23,786 bases of DNA, taken from positions 1 through 23,786 of the forward strand of contig CAJVYT010000020.1 of NCBI GenBank assembly GCA_913009765.1, written 5' to 3'. Numbering within the stretch: the first letter of the stretch is position 1; each line of letters opens with the position of its first letter. Position numbers and translations under genes: made by a program. Positions 1 through 7,835 of this stretch are shown piece by piece. Under the pieces are notes generated by a model. It searched no databases. It was not told the DNA's origin and saw only the letters and a program-made list of their open reading frames with translations. This DNA is from an uncultured candidate division Zixibacteria bacterium. GTDB lineage: Bacteria > Zixibacteria > MSB-5A5 > GN15 > FEB-12.

Positions 1-101
1 TCAGTTATCTCTAGTTTTTTTTTTTTTTTTTTTTTCAAGCAGAAGACGGCATACGAGATATATCAGTGTGACTGGAGTTCAGACGTGTGCTCTTCCGATC
101 T
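1..101. other. Illumina adapter and homopolymer, not genomic
   Basis: Positions 36-59 are the Illumina P7 flow-cell oligonucleotide, 60-67 an 8-nt index (ATATCAGT), and 68-101 the TruSeq read-2 adapter ending in CTTCCGATCT. A run of T fills 15-35. Read on the minus strand the order is genome, adapter, index, P7, poly-A, which is what a read that runs off a short insert gives. The first 101 bases should be trimmed. They add a spurious adapter-encoded tail (DRKSTRLNSSH) to the neighbouring protein. Confidence 0.98.
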
Positions 102-1114
102 TCATTGAAAGGAACGATTATTCCACGTCCCTCGGCAAGCATTTCGGTTGCATACCAATATGGAGTCGAAATAACTGCTTTGCCAGTTCCCATTGCATAG
201 GCGAGAGTCCCTGAAGTAATCTGGTTTTCTTCAAGATAAGGAGTAACATATAGATCAGCTGCTCCGAGAAACTCGCATAACTCTTTCAGTTCGACAAACC
301 GGTTATGGAATATAACATTATCGTTTAAATTGAGCTCACGAACGAGTTGCTGAAGTTTGATTCGGTATTCCTCTCCATGCTCCTTTATAATATGTGGATG
401 TGTTGCTCCGAGGAGAATATAGGTAACATCGGGATGTTCCTTGATGACCGAGGGAAGTGCCTGCAGCACATTTTCAATACCCTTATTGGGTGAAAGGAGA
501 CCGAATGTAAGAAGCACCTTTTTCCCTTCCACTCCGAACTTATCTTTGTAAAAGTTTGGGTCAATGAAAGGCATATCGGGAATGCCGTGATGGATGAAGG
601 CGATTTTCTCCTCCGGAACGGCATAAACGTCTCTGAGGAAATCGCAGGCTTTCTGACTCATCACAATCAGTTTGTCGGATATGTCTGCCAGCTTGTGCAT
701 AACCTCACGATATTCCGGGGGGGGATCCTTTAATACCGTATGCAGCGTTGTCACTATTGGCATACGAAGTTCTCTGAGAAGTTTCAAAAGATGGCTGCCG
801 GCCGGTCCACCGAAAATACCGTATTCATGCTGCACACAGACAATATCAGCCTGGCTTATATTGAGAAACTCCGAAGCCACGTTGTAATCAGCAAGTTTGT
901 TCTGGTTAACTACAAATCGAACTTTTCCAGGATAGGCATATCCCTCGGGTTTGTCATTCATGGCAACCGCCCAACAGCTAATATCGGGTGCTTCTGCCGA
1001 TAATGCCTCTACAAGATCAGTAGTGAATGTCGCAATACCGCACAGGCGGGGCAAATAGTTGCCGATTACGGCAACTGAGCCGATTCCCTCATAATAACGA
1101 ATTACAGATGCCAT
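102..1114 (-). CDS. GT4-family glycosyltransferase, C-terminus cut by contig end
   Basis: About 337 genomic residues of a retaining GT-B glycosyltransferase (Glycos_transf_1 type), which would move a sugar from a nucleotide-sugar donor in the cytoplasm. The acceptor cannot be told from sequence. The N-terminal Rossmann half shows a GNYLPRLCGIATFT loop (about 18-31) and a VQHEYGIFGG motif (about 94-103). The C-terminal half starts near GLLSPNKGIENV (about 207) and carries the donor-site region ENQITSGTLAYAMGTGKAV. That region lacks the classical EGFGLPxLEA wording but occupies the EX7E position. The start is an ATG preceded by AAGGGA at good spacing. Everything after about residue 337 is adapter translation, so the C-terminus is missing. 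This stretch is visibly richer in G+C than the genes that follow. Confidence 0.9.
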
Positions 1115-1433
1115 ACTGGTCCCTTATTTAAACTGAACACACCAGTGAGCAGGACAGTAAATGATCTTGACTGATCATCCCTGATCCGTTTACCGACATG
1201 GTCAAATTGTCTCATTTTCTTTTTCACTGCCACTCTATCTTATTTAAGATTGTAAGATAGAACTTTCAAAACTCAAATGCAAGTTCTAACTATCCGATTA
1301 ATATTGCCAAAATCTGATTAAGATTGATGGTAACTTGATCCATTCTCGAAAATAGTGATGAAAATCCAATTTAATAATAAAATAGGCAGAATTTAAATTC
1401 GGCCTATTACATTCAAAATAATATTATAAATAA
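1115..1433. other. intergenic region with two small inverted repeats
   Basis: I see no coding sequence here. It holds two short dyads: ATGATC and GATCAT six bases apart near 1160-1180, and CTATCTTA (1235-1242) with TAAGATAG (1253-1260). Either could be an operator or a weak hairpin upstream of the glycosyltransferase. There is no supporting U-run. Confidence 0.4.
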
Positions 1434-1815
1434 CTATTCTTTTGCTGTAACAATATCTGCTTTTGTTGGACCAATCAAAGCGAACAAATCTTTTTGTTCT
1501 TTTACAGGTACTTTAAAATCATTTAATAATTGTGAAAACACTCTTACCTTTTCGTTCCACTCAGCATTTAAAATATTTAGATGTGCGTGCGAGTCTTTCG
1601 TTGAACGACCATGATAAACTTCAGGACCTCCGGTAGCTTGACAAATCATAGCAGTTAATCTAAACTTAGTGCTCCTGCTTTTAGAACTGCAGTACGAACT
1701 TTATCAAGTTTTGGATTTGCATTCAGGATATCATTTACTTCCAATCTATCGATCAATTCAGTATAGCTTTAATAGAATATTGTCAATAGTTTTATAGTCC
1801 AAAACCACTTTTTTA
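1434..1815 (-). pseudogene. group 1 truncated haemoglobin, frameshifted
   Basis: The intact 3' part reads STKFRLTAMICQATGGPEVY, then HGRSTKDSHAHLNI, and ends FALIGPTKADIV. This is the C-terminal two-thirds of a bacterial TrHbN-type truncated globin, a haem protein usually linked to O2 or NO handling. The upstream part is present but in other frames: LKVRT-like text (VNDILNANPKLDKVRTAVLK, about 1690-1765) is one frame off, and a further shift near 1763 joins it to KTIDNILLKLY. At least two frameshifts therefore separate the pieces, and no start is preserved. A functional 71-residue product from the internal ATG at 1649 would lack the first globin helices. Family assignment is confident; decay is read directly. 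Confidence 0.8.
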
Positions 1816-2370
1816 AAAAATGAAAAAAACACAAAAATAGATGCTGTTTTTAGTATCAAAAAGAGGGGTAAGTAGCAACTAACTCTCCTTGCTTGTTAAA
1901 TTTAAGTCTTAACAATGCGATGTGAAACCAAGTTTGTTACTTGTTTATTCTATTGTCTTCCAACGTGTTCCACCTCTTATTGAATAGCATGTTTTGAACT
2001 TAAAATCGAACTGTACAAAAGTTTGCTGAGTGGGAGGTCCACCCCGCTTATTTATTGCCCCCAACAACTTACAAAGTTATCACACAAACAATGCCTTCAA
2101 AAGGGCATCTGACTTGAAGTATTTTATGTCTAATGTGATGAAAGTTGTAAACAGAGTATTATCTCAAAACAAATCCAATACTTCACTACCTCTACTTGAA
2201 GCATTCAGAATAGACTGCCTCATACATACTTAACTCCTAAAACTTTAGACGTTTACTTTGAACGTTTAGGCTATCTACTTAAGTACTTACAGAAAAACGA
2301 TATTATTATTTTAGATGTCAATAAATCTGTCATACAAGGTCAAGAGCCCTATGTTCCTGACAACTATTTT

Positions 2371-2400
2371 AAAAAGTCAAGACCACACAGGGGTCTTGAC
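2371..2400 (-). terminator. hairpin, probable minus-strand terminator
   Basis: GTCAAGACC (2376-2384) and GGTCTTGAC (2392-2400) form a perfect 9-bp stem. On the minus strand the stem is followed by five T. The nearest minus-strand gene ending upstream is the HNH-like gene, about 350 bp away. It could instead be one more palindromic repeat of this patch. Confidence 0.45.
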
Positions 2401-2405
2401 AAAAC

Positions 2406-2433
2406 TGTCACACTGAGCGGAGTCGAAGTGTGT
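2406..2433 (+). repeat. short palindromic dispersed repeat, copy 1
   Basis: The core CTGAGCGGAGTCGAAG (2413-2428) is identical to the reverse complement of 4305-4320. CACACT and AGTGTG flank it as a stem. From memory, this wording is a widespread REP-like intergenic repeat in Bacteroidota and neighbouring phyla. Confidence 0.7.
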
Positions 2434-2467
2434 ACTAATTAGACATCCCCACTTCCCACATGTCATC

Positions 2468-2583
2468 CCAGACTTGGAGGCTGTGTCACAATACAAATTG
2501 TCTCCATGTTATGTCTGTTCCTGAAGCCACGAAGTGGGTTTGTGAACAGACATTCCCCATTGTGACACAGCCTCTTGATCTGG
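2468..2583. repeat. 116-bp nested imperfect palindrome
   Basis: The outer arms are CCCAGA and TCTGGG (2468-2473, 2578-2583). A perfect 16-bp arm, GAGGCTGTGTCACAAT (2477-2492), pairs with 2559-2574. An inner 10-bp arm, ATGTCTGTTC (2511-2520), pairs with 2544-2553, and a small CCAC/GTGG tip lies near 2527-2537. There is no coding potential. It could be a MITE-like element, a large REP-type repeat or a structured RNA. Confidence 0.7.
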
Positions 2584-2677
2584 GAACCATTTTTTATAAT
2601 TGACAATCTGTTCGATATATTCGTTCATAAAATATGAAACATAATATGAAATTAATAAAAGATATGTATAGATTAAG

Positions 2678-2714
2678 AGGGGCAGACGAGGGCTCGCCTA
2701 GGCGAGCCGCCCAC
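2678..2714 (-). repeat. palindromic repeat of the GGGCAGACGAGGGC family
   Basis: On the minus strand it begins GTGGGCGG and ends CCCTCGTCTGCCCCT, the same flanks as the copy at 17680-17708. Here the middle is a perfect 18-bp palindrome, GGCTCGCCTAGGCGAGCC (2691-2708). Confidence 0.7.
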
Positions 2715-2750
2715 AAAATTCTATGGAATCGGAACGCCGACCTGCACAGC

Positions 2751-3488
2751 TTATAGATAATTTTTTAACCATTCAATGTTTTTCATAAGTCCAGAGGTCT
2801 TTTTCAAATCTCTTAATAGTATATGTAATGGGGCATTAGGGTGAACAAAATATTTTTTAAATGGAAATCTATCAGTATTTGCACTTATGACATAAAGCCA
2901 AATTGTACCAGCATAAAAAAATCTAATAATATCCCATCCATCAATATTACATTGTTTAGGCATATCTATTACGTGGTCAAAAACACCATTTTCATTGTGC
3001 TTGACTACTGTCATAATACATCCAAATGCATCTGATTTACCAGGATTTTTTTCTATCAACATGTTTTTAATAGTATTTTCATGTTCTCCTAAATTTACAT
3101 TTTTATAGAACTCTCTATTGCAAGCACTTGCTTTCCAAAGTATAGAGAGTTGATATAATTTCAACCGTTTATAATCAATGTTTAGTACATTCATTCCATG
3201 AGTTGCTGGTTCAACCATTATACCAAAAGTTTTTCCTGTTGGAGTTGAGTATATTATTGCTCTTGCATAATCATCTAAATCTTTAAATGTATCTTCACAT
3301 TTTTGGCATAAAAACCTATCCCATTCTCCTGAATATTTTCTTCCAACAGGAGAACGATGACTGGAAGAGACTCTAAGAACTTTATGTTCTTTATCATACA
3401 TAGGTTTATATGCCCATTCTGGGATTATGTGTGACTTAACAAATTTAGAGTTTAAACCACATAGTTTACATATACCTTTATAATTCAT
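2751..3488 (-). CDS. HNH-endonuclease-like zinc protein
   Basis: The 245-residue protein begins with CKLCG (C7, C10), then a conserved-looking SHIIPEWAY and, about 50 residues on, CQKCE. This C-x2-C ... H ... C-x2-C order is that of the treble-clef HNH fold, with SHIIP as the likely metal/catalytic histidine strand. The rest of the protein has no domain I recognise. It starts 4 bp after the stop of the upstream dehydrogenase with AAGAG as ribosome binding site, so the two are probably cotranscribed. Its base composition is clearly more AT-rich than that dehydrogenase, suggesting separate origin. Nuclease activity is inferred from motif order only. A non-catalytic zinc protein is possible. Confidence 0.6.
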   Translation of the reverse strand: MNYKGICKLCGLNSKFVKSHIIPEWAYKPMYDKEHKVLRVSSSHRSPVGRKYSGEWDRFLCQKCEDTFKDLDDYARAIIYSTPTGKTFGIMVEPATHGMNVLNIDYKRLKLYQLSILWKASACNREFYKNVNLGEHENTIKNMLIEKNPGKSDAFGCIMTVVKHNENGVFDHVIDMPKQCNIDGWDIIRFFYAGTIWLYVISANTDRFPFKKYFVHPNAPLHILLRDLKKTSGLMKNIEWLKNYL

Positions 3489-3492
3489 AGAT

Positions 3493-4251
3493 TTACTCTT
3501 TATGGGTTACCATTGCCGAGCTTTGGGCTGTTGGGAAAATTACAACTTCCGCTATCTGCACATGCTGCGGACGCGAGGCTATCCAAACGGCTGTATCGGC
3601 GACATCATCAGGTTCTAAAGCTTTATATCCCTGATAGACTGTTTTTGCTTTTTTTCTGTCACCATAAAAACGAACATCGGAGAATTCTGTTTCAACCAAT
3701 CCGGGGTCAATAGTTGAAACCCGCAAAGGGGTATCGACCAAATCAAGACGCATGCCTTTGGTGAGGGCATCAACGGCATGTTTTGTCGCACAATATACAT
3801 TACCGCCGGGGTAGACTTCATGTCCGGCAATCGAACCGATATTTATAATATGACCGGATTTACGTGAAACCATTCCGGGAATAACAGCCCGACTCATATA
3901 GAGAAGTCCTTTAACATTGGTGTCAATCATTTCTTCCCATCCGTCAATATTTCCCTCATGCAGTTTATCCAAACCCCGTCCTAAACCGGCATTATTGACT
4001 AAAATATCGATACCCTGCCATTCTTTCGGTAAACCCGAAATAGCCAGCTCAACATCTTTACGCTTTTGCACATCAAGTTCAATCAAATAACACTCAATTT
4101 GGAGTTCTTCGGCAAGTTTGAGAAGGCGTTCTTTTCGTCTCGCACAGAGAATCAATTTGGCACCTTCTTGGGCAAATTTATGGGCGGCAGCTTTACCGAT
4201 ACCTGATGAAGCACCGGTGATTAAAACAATTTTATTTTGTAAAGAAGACAT
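3493..4251 (-). CDS. ydfG: short-chain dehydrogenase, YdfG-like
   Basis: This is a classical SDR of 252 residues, the usual length. It has the cofactor-binding TGASSGIG (12-19), NNAG (86-89) and the catalytic set S140, Y153 and K157 in YCATK. The ending, DPGLVETEFSDVRF followed by ALEPDDVADTAVW, matches the layout of E. coli YdfG, an NADP-dependent 3-hydroxy acid dehydrogenase/malonic semialdehyde reductase. It would act in the cytoplasm on small hydroxy acids. The exact substrate is inferred. The gene is monocistronic upstream and abuts the HNH-like gene downstream. Confidence 0.88.
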   Translation of the reverse strand: MSSLQNKIVLITGASSGIGKAAAHKFAQEGAKLILCARRKERLLKLAEELQIECYLIELDVQKRKDVELAISGLPKEWQGIDILVNNAGLGRGLDKLHEGNIDGWEEMIDTNVKGLLYMSRAVIPGMVSRKSGHIINIGSIAGHEVYPGGNVYCATKHAVDALTKGMRLDLVDTPLRVSTIDPGLVETEFSDVRFYGDRKKAKTVYQGYKALEPDDVADTAVWIASRPQHVQIAEVVIFPTAQSSAMVTHKE

Positions 4252-4831
4252 TTTATTTTCCTTATATAATGTGGTAATTAATAAATTAAATTATACTTAT
4301 CATACTTCGACTCCGCTCAGCATGACATCTTAAGGTATATCAGCATGATGTCCTTAATGTAAAATTGTTATACCTGTCAGTCAATCAATCAGAACTATAA
4401 ATTTTGTCGAAATACGTAAAAATACAGAATAGTATATCAAACTCATTGTCGTTCTGTCTTATTTTTGCTATTTGTTGACAAAAAAGAGGACAAGTTGATG
4501 TAGATATCTAAACCTCTCATACAATTAAGTTTAAAGCTTTGTAAAATAATAATATTGTGAATAGTACATTATATGTAGGAAGTAGGCAATATTTTGAACA
4601 GACAGACATATATCGGTGCCGGGCAAGTCGGCAAGAGCAAATCATAACCTTTTGTTACATAATTAGATAACAACTAAAAGGTAAAACTTATTCTGATTTC
4701 TATTTTGGCATGAATTGTGCAAGTGTTATAAAATGAAATACTAAACTAATAGCTTCTTGTATCCGATATATATATGTATGGTGCGAAACCCATATTTTTC
4801 GGGTACGGTTGTTAAAAATCGGAGAAATATT
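4252..4831. other. intergenic region, no gene seen
   Basis: Apart from the repeat at 4301-4326, I see only one structure: ACCTTTTGTTA (4647-4657) facing TAACAACTAAAAGGT (4668-4682), an imperfect inverted repeat of unknown role. Short reading frames near 4700-4944 on the minus strand lack ribosome binding sites and protein-like composition. Confidence 0.5.
4301..4326 (-). repeat. short palindromic dispersed repeat, copy 2
   Basis: CTTCGACTCCGCTCAG (4305-4320) is the exact reverse complement of the core at 2413-2428. CATAC and GCATGACA flank it. It sits just upstream of the dehydrogenase start, in its leader or promoter region. Confidence 0.7.
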
Positions 4832-4981
4832 ATGGCAGCAGCACCACATAAAAAAGAGCAGTACATTCCGTTGCCGAAAAAGACATACTGGCATTTGTAC
4901 AGTCTGCAAAATTTGGAATCGGATAAGTTGGCAAAAACAGTCAATAAGATTTTAAAGCGTGAATATGTTTTAGTGAAGTAG
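4832..4981 (+). CDS. 49-residue basic protein, unknown
   Basis: The sequence begins MAAAPHKKEQYIPLPKK and ends LKREYVLVK. It is rich in Lys and Tyr, with no signal peptide or membrane segment. I prefer the ATG at 4832 because GGAG sits 7 bases upstream; a longer frame from 4757 has no ribosome binding site. It lies directly ahead of the M23 peptidase promoter. The function is not recognised. Confidence 0.55.
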   Translation: MAAAPHKKEQYIPLPKKTYWHLYSLQNLESDKLAKTVNKILKREYVLVK

Positions 4982-4994
4982 AAAAATTAAAAAC

Positions 4995-5023
4995 TTGACT
5001 TCAACGGTTATTGCGTTTAGATT
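4995..5023 (+). promoter_or_regulatory. sigma-70-type promoter for the M23 peptidase
   Basis: TTGACT (4995-5000) and TAGATT (5018-5023) are separated by exactly 17 bp, upstream of the gene starting at 5111. This is by inspection only; housekeeping promoters in some FCB phyla differ from this consensus. Confidence 0.45.
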
Positions 5024-5110
5024 CAGCCGACTGTGGATAAATGTTAATAACCGGATATTTAAACATGATAGTTTAATAGTAACCGGTACTTTAAAAGAGA
5101 AAATGATATT

Positions 5111-6016
5111 GTGTTTAAAAAGAAACTAACTTTCATGCTAATCCCCAATTCTGATGGGGTACTCAAACAATTTAAAATTCCGGTTGCTGTTATATATTCT
5201 GTTATTATTTTTGCAGTTTTATTGGTTGCCGGTAATTTCTATTTGTCAGCTGAATACTTTACCCAAAAAGTAGATCAAACAGAAATTGAAAAACTTCGTG
5301 CTGAAAACTCCGAACTAAAAGAAAAATATGAACAACTCAGGTGGAACCTATCCGAAGTAGAGGACCGTTATGCGGTCTTAATTGATAAAGAAGTAAAAAT
5401 CAGAACTCTTTTTGATCTTCCTGAAATAAATCCCGAAGAGAGACAACTTGGTATCGGTGGTCCAACCTCGCCGTCGCTTGTAAATCTATCAGAGACAGAA
5501 CAAACAGCCTTATCTACCGAATATGAAATTGATAAAATCCTGAGACTTTCTAATTTTGAATTAGAAAAGTACAATGATGTAGAAAAAGAACTTAATACTG
5601 TTAAAGACCGTTTGGACCATACTCCTTCTATTTGGCCTACCAAAGGCTGGAACTCTCGCGGATTTGGTATGAAATCTGACCCATTTACCGGCTACAAACA
5701 GATGCATCGCGGTATTGATATTGCCAACCATACCGGTACTCCGGTAATTGCTACGGCAGATGGGAAAGTAAAAATATCAAGTAATCAACCTGCCGGCATG
5801 GGAAAATATATTACTATTGACCATGGTTACGGATTCCAAACCAGATATGGTCATCTCTCCCAACGATTAGTCAAACGGGGACAAAAAGTAAAACGCGGCG
5901 ATATTATCGGTTATATGGGTTCAACCGGATATTCAACCGGTCCGCATTTGCACTATGAAGTTATCAGAAACGGTAAATTTTTTAATCCGAAAAATTTTAT
6001 TTTAAATACAAAATAA
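5111..6016 (+). CDS. M23 family peptidase, membrane anchored
   Basis: Envelope zinc endopeptidase of 301 residues, expected to cut peptidoglycan cross-links. A single N-terminal membrane segment (about 25-47) is followed by a coiled coil (about 55-95) and a linker. The LytM domain spans about 175-297. Its HxxxD motif is H199-RGI-D203 and its final HxH is H279-L-H281. By comparison with lysostaphin, H199, D203 and H281 bind zinc, and H248 (YGHLS) and H279 are catalytic. All are present, so it is likely active rather than a regulatory LytM relic. The start is GTG; the upstream ATG at 5102 runs into a stop. It is followed by a strong terminator. Confidence 0.92.
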   Translation: MFKKKLTFMLIPNSDGVLKQFKIPVAVIYSVIIFAVLLVAGNFYLSAEYFTQKVDQTEIEKLRAENSELKEKYEQLRWNLSEVEDRYAVLIDKEVKIRTLFDLPEINPEERQLGIGGPTSPSLVNLSETEQTALSTEYEIDKILRLSNFELEKYNDVEKELNTVKDRLDHTPSIWPTKGWNSRGFGMKSDPFTGYKQMHRGIDIANHTGTPVIATADGKVKISSNQPAGMGKYITIDHGYGFQTRYGHLSQRLVKRGQKVKRGDIIGYMGSTGYSTGPHLHYEVIRNGKFFNPKNFILNTK

Positions 6017-6035
6017 TTATTAAAAGTATCTTTTT

Positions 6036-6068
6036 AAAAAAAACCGCCTGTTTGTAGGCGGTTTTTTT
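6036..6068 (+). terminator. rho-independent terminator
   Basis: An ACCGCCT/AGGCGGT stem with a short loop is flanked by A-rich sequence upstream and seven T downstream, 20 bp after the M23 peptidase stop. Confidence 0.92.
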
Positions 6069-6243
6069 ATGTCTCATGCTACCAATGAGATACGGCATTA
6101 TACATGGATTATGTAAGTCAATAATATCTTAATTATCTCTTTATCTTAGTAATTTAATTATGTATATTTCTTATAGGTTACTTTTTAGTAATCTATTTTG
6201 TAAGAAAAAGAAACTTTATAACTATATTAGCGTTTAAGTAATT

Positions 6244-6876
6244 ATGAAAAGAGATAAAATCAATCCAATATTGGAAAAACAAAACAATACATTTGTAGAC
6301 GATGAAAAGGCTGTAAAAGAGCTTATTCGTAAAATAAAAGACGGTGACAAAGCTGCTTTTTCTGAAGTTGTCAACAGGTATCGTTCTCAAGTTGCTTCAA
6401 TTGCATATAAATTGGTTGTTGATTTTGATGAAGCTGCTGACATAGCTCAGGATGTATTCGTGAAAATGTCTAAAAATATACATAAGTATGATGAGTCCAA
6501 AAAATTCTATACGTGGTTATATAGAATCACTGTGAATGCCTCAATAGATTTTATGCGTAAAAATAAACGACACCGTCATGAACCTTTGGAACATGCCTAC
6601 CAAACTTCTGCCAAAGATCATAATTCTCCCGAGCAGTCATATAATCGAGTTCGAATTCAAAGCTATATAGAATCTGCTGCTGATACATTAAACGACAAAC
6701 AGAAATCTGCTTTTGTCCTTCGCGATATGAAAGGTTCTAAAATTTCAGAAGTAGCAGATATTATGGATATGCCTGAGGCAACAGTCAGATGGTACCTGCA
6801 TCGTGCCAGAACAAAAATAAAAAAAGAATTGATTCGTAAATGTCCGCATCTGCTTATTATGTTTGGATTAAAATAA
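6244..6876 (+). CDS. ECF (sigma-70 family) sigma factor
   Basis: A two-domain sigma factor of 210 residues. Region 2 runs from about 38 to 105 (RYRSQVASIAYKLVVDFDEA, then DIAQDVFVKM and FYTWLYRITVNASIDFMRK). Region 4 runs from about 150 to 196 (LNDKQKSAFVLRDMKG, then ISEVADIMDMPEATVRWYLH). There is no region 1.1 or 3, as expected of ECF sigmas. No anti-sigma gene lies beside it, so control may be transcriptional or by an unlinked factor. It is a stand-alone gene with about 230 bp of non-coding sequence before it and 200 bp after. Confidence 0.92.
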   Translation: MKRDKINPILEKQNNTFVDDEKAVKELIRKIKDGDKAAFSEVVNRYRSQVASIAYKLVVDFDEAADIAQDVFVKMSKNIHKYDESKKFYTWLYRITVNASIDFMRKNKRHRHEPLEHAYQTSAKDHNSPEQSYNRVRIQSYIESAADTLNDKQKSAFVLRDMKGSKISEVADIMDMPEATVRWYLHRARTKIKKELIRKCPHLLIMFGLK

Positions 6877-7076
6877 CATTTTTCTCAAACCAATAACACA
6901 CATATTCTCTACCAACCAATCAGCCTACCGATAGGCACAAATAATCTCCTATCATAATAGAAAATCTGGTTATAATTTGTTTATTTATTGAACAGAAACA
7001 ATAAATTTTTATCTCAGAATGTCGATACTATAATGTATTGAGAATTTGATAACCATTTTTATAAAGAAATAAACAT

Positions 7077-7835
7077 ATGCCTACTATTGAAAAAAACAGT
7101 CAAGTATATATTGATGAAAATAATGATGATGAACAGACCAACAAATGGCTTGAGATTTTTTCCTTATTTATTCATGACTTAGAATCACCGCTTGCTTCAA
7201 TGAAATATTTGCTGAAAATAATTACAGAAGGTAATTTTGATTACTCAAATAAGTTACACAAAACGATAGTTGATTCCTCGCAGGTTGCAATCAGCAGGTC
7301 TGAATCAATCTTGTATGATATTATGGCAATTGCTAAATCAGGCAAAGTAGGTATTCCGGTCTCAATGGTTACAATTGTTCCCGACTCTATCATTCAGGAA
7401 ACAATTGATATGATTCAGGCATCTGCCCAAGAGAGAAAAATCCAAGTAAGTTTTACAAATAATTCAGGGAATACACCGATTACTGTTGATCCTAAACTTT
7501 TAAAGCGTTCTTTGGACAATTTACTATATAACGCAATTCGCCATACACCTTCCGGCGGAAATATTTCTGTGTATACCGATTTAGGGAAAGATTCTTTGTA
7601 TGTACATATAAAAGATTCCGGTAAAGGGTTAGGTGATTTAGAACCTGACTTATTATTTGAAAAATTTGGTCAGTTAAAACTTCGGGCTGAAGGAAAACAT
7701 CGTGGTGTCGGACTTGGATTGTATTTTTGCAGACTTGCAGTGACAGCTATGGGAGGAACTGTTTTTGCTGAAGACCATGAAAAAGGCGGTGCTGTTTTTA
7801 CTTTGAGACTTTTAAAAGGAGGAAATAATGGATAA
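7077..7835 (+). CDS. cytosolic histidine kinase without sensor domain
   Basis: A 252-residue kinase core. The H-box FIHDLESPLASM contains H33, the N-box NLLYNAIRHTPSGG contains N152, G1 is DSGKG (180-184), the F-box is FEKFG and G2 is GVGLGL (210-215). Only about 30 residues precede the H-box, with no membrane segment, PAS or HAMP domain, so the signal must arrive through a partner. Its last codons overlap the CheV gene by 8 bp with the CheV ribosome binding site inside this gene, implying translational coupling. It is likely to phosphorylate the CheV receiver (inference). Confidence 0.88.
   Translation: MPTIEKNSQVYIDENNDDEQTNKWLEIFSLFIHDLESPLASMKYLLKIITEGNFDYSNKLHKTIVDSSQVAISRSESILYDIMAIAKSGKVGIPVSMVTIVPDSIIQETIDMIQASAQERKIQVSFTNNSGNTPITVDPKLLKRSLDNLLYNAIRHTPSGGNISVYTDLGKDSLYVHIKDSGKGLGDLEPDLLFEKFGQLKLRAEGKHRGVGLGLYFCRLAVTAMGGTVFAEDHEKGGAVFTLRLLKGGNNG

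Larger units (their letters stand above)
2030..2442 (+). pseudogene. unrecognised broken ORF
   Basis: Two overlapping frames look like one former protein. The first runs from about 2030 to a stop at 2231-2233 and includes SDLKYFMSNVMKVVNRVLSQ. The second continues with YLTPKTLDVYFERLGYLL and QKNDIIILDVNKSVIQGQEP up to a stop at 2440-2442. A single frameshift near 2225 would join them. The last residues are encoded by a hairpin and a dispersed repeat, suggesting the original 3' end was lost. I do not recognise the family and cannot exclude a chance reading. Confidence 0.3.

Noticed and set aside
35..101. Coding extension of the glycosyltransferase ending RKSTRLNSSH...
   Set aside because: The residues are translated Illumina adapter, so I ended the gene at 102.
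4757..4831. Longer start for the small basic protein
   Set aside because: No ribosome binding site. The internal ATG at 4832 has GGAG 7 bases upstream.
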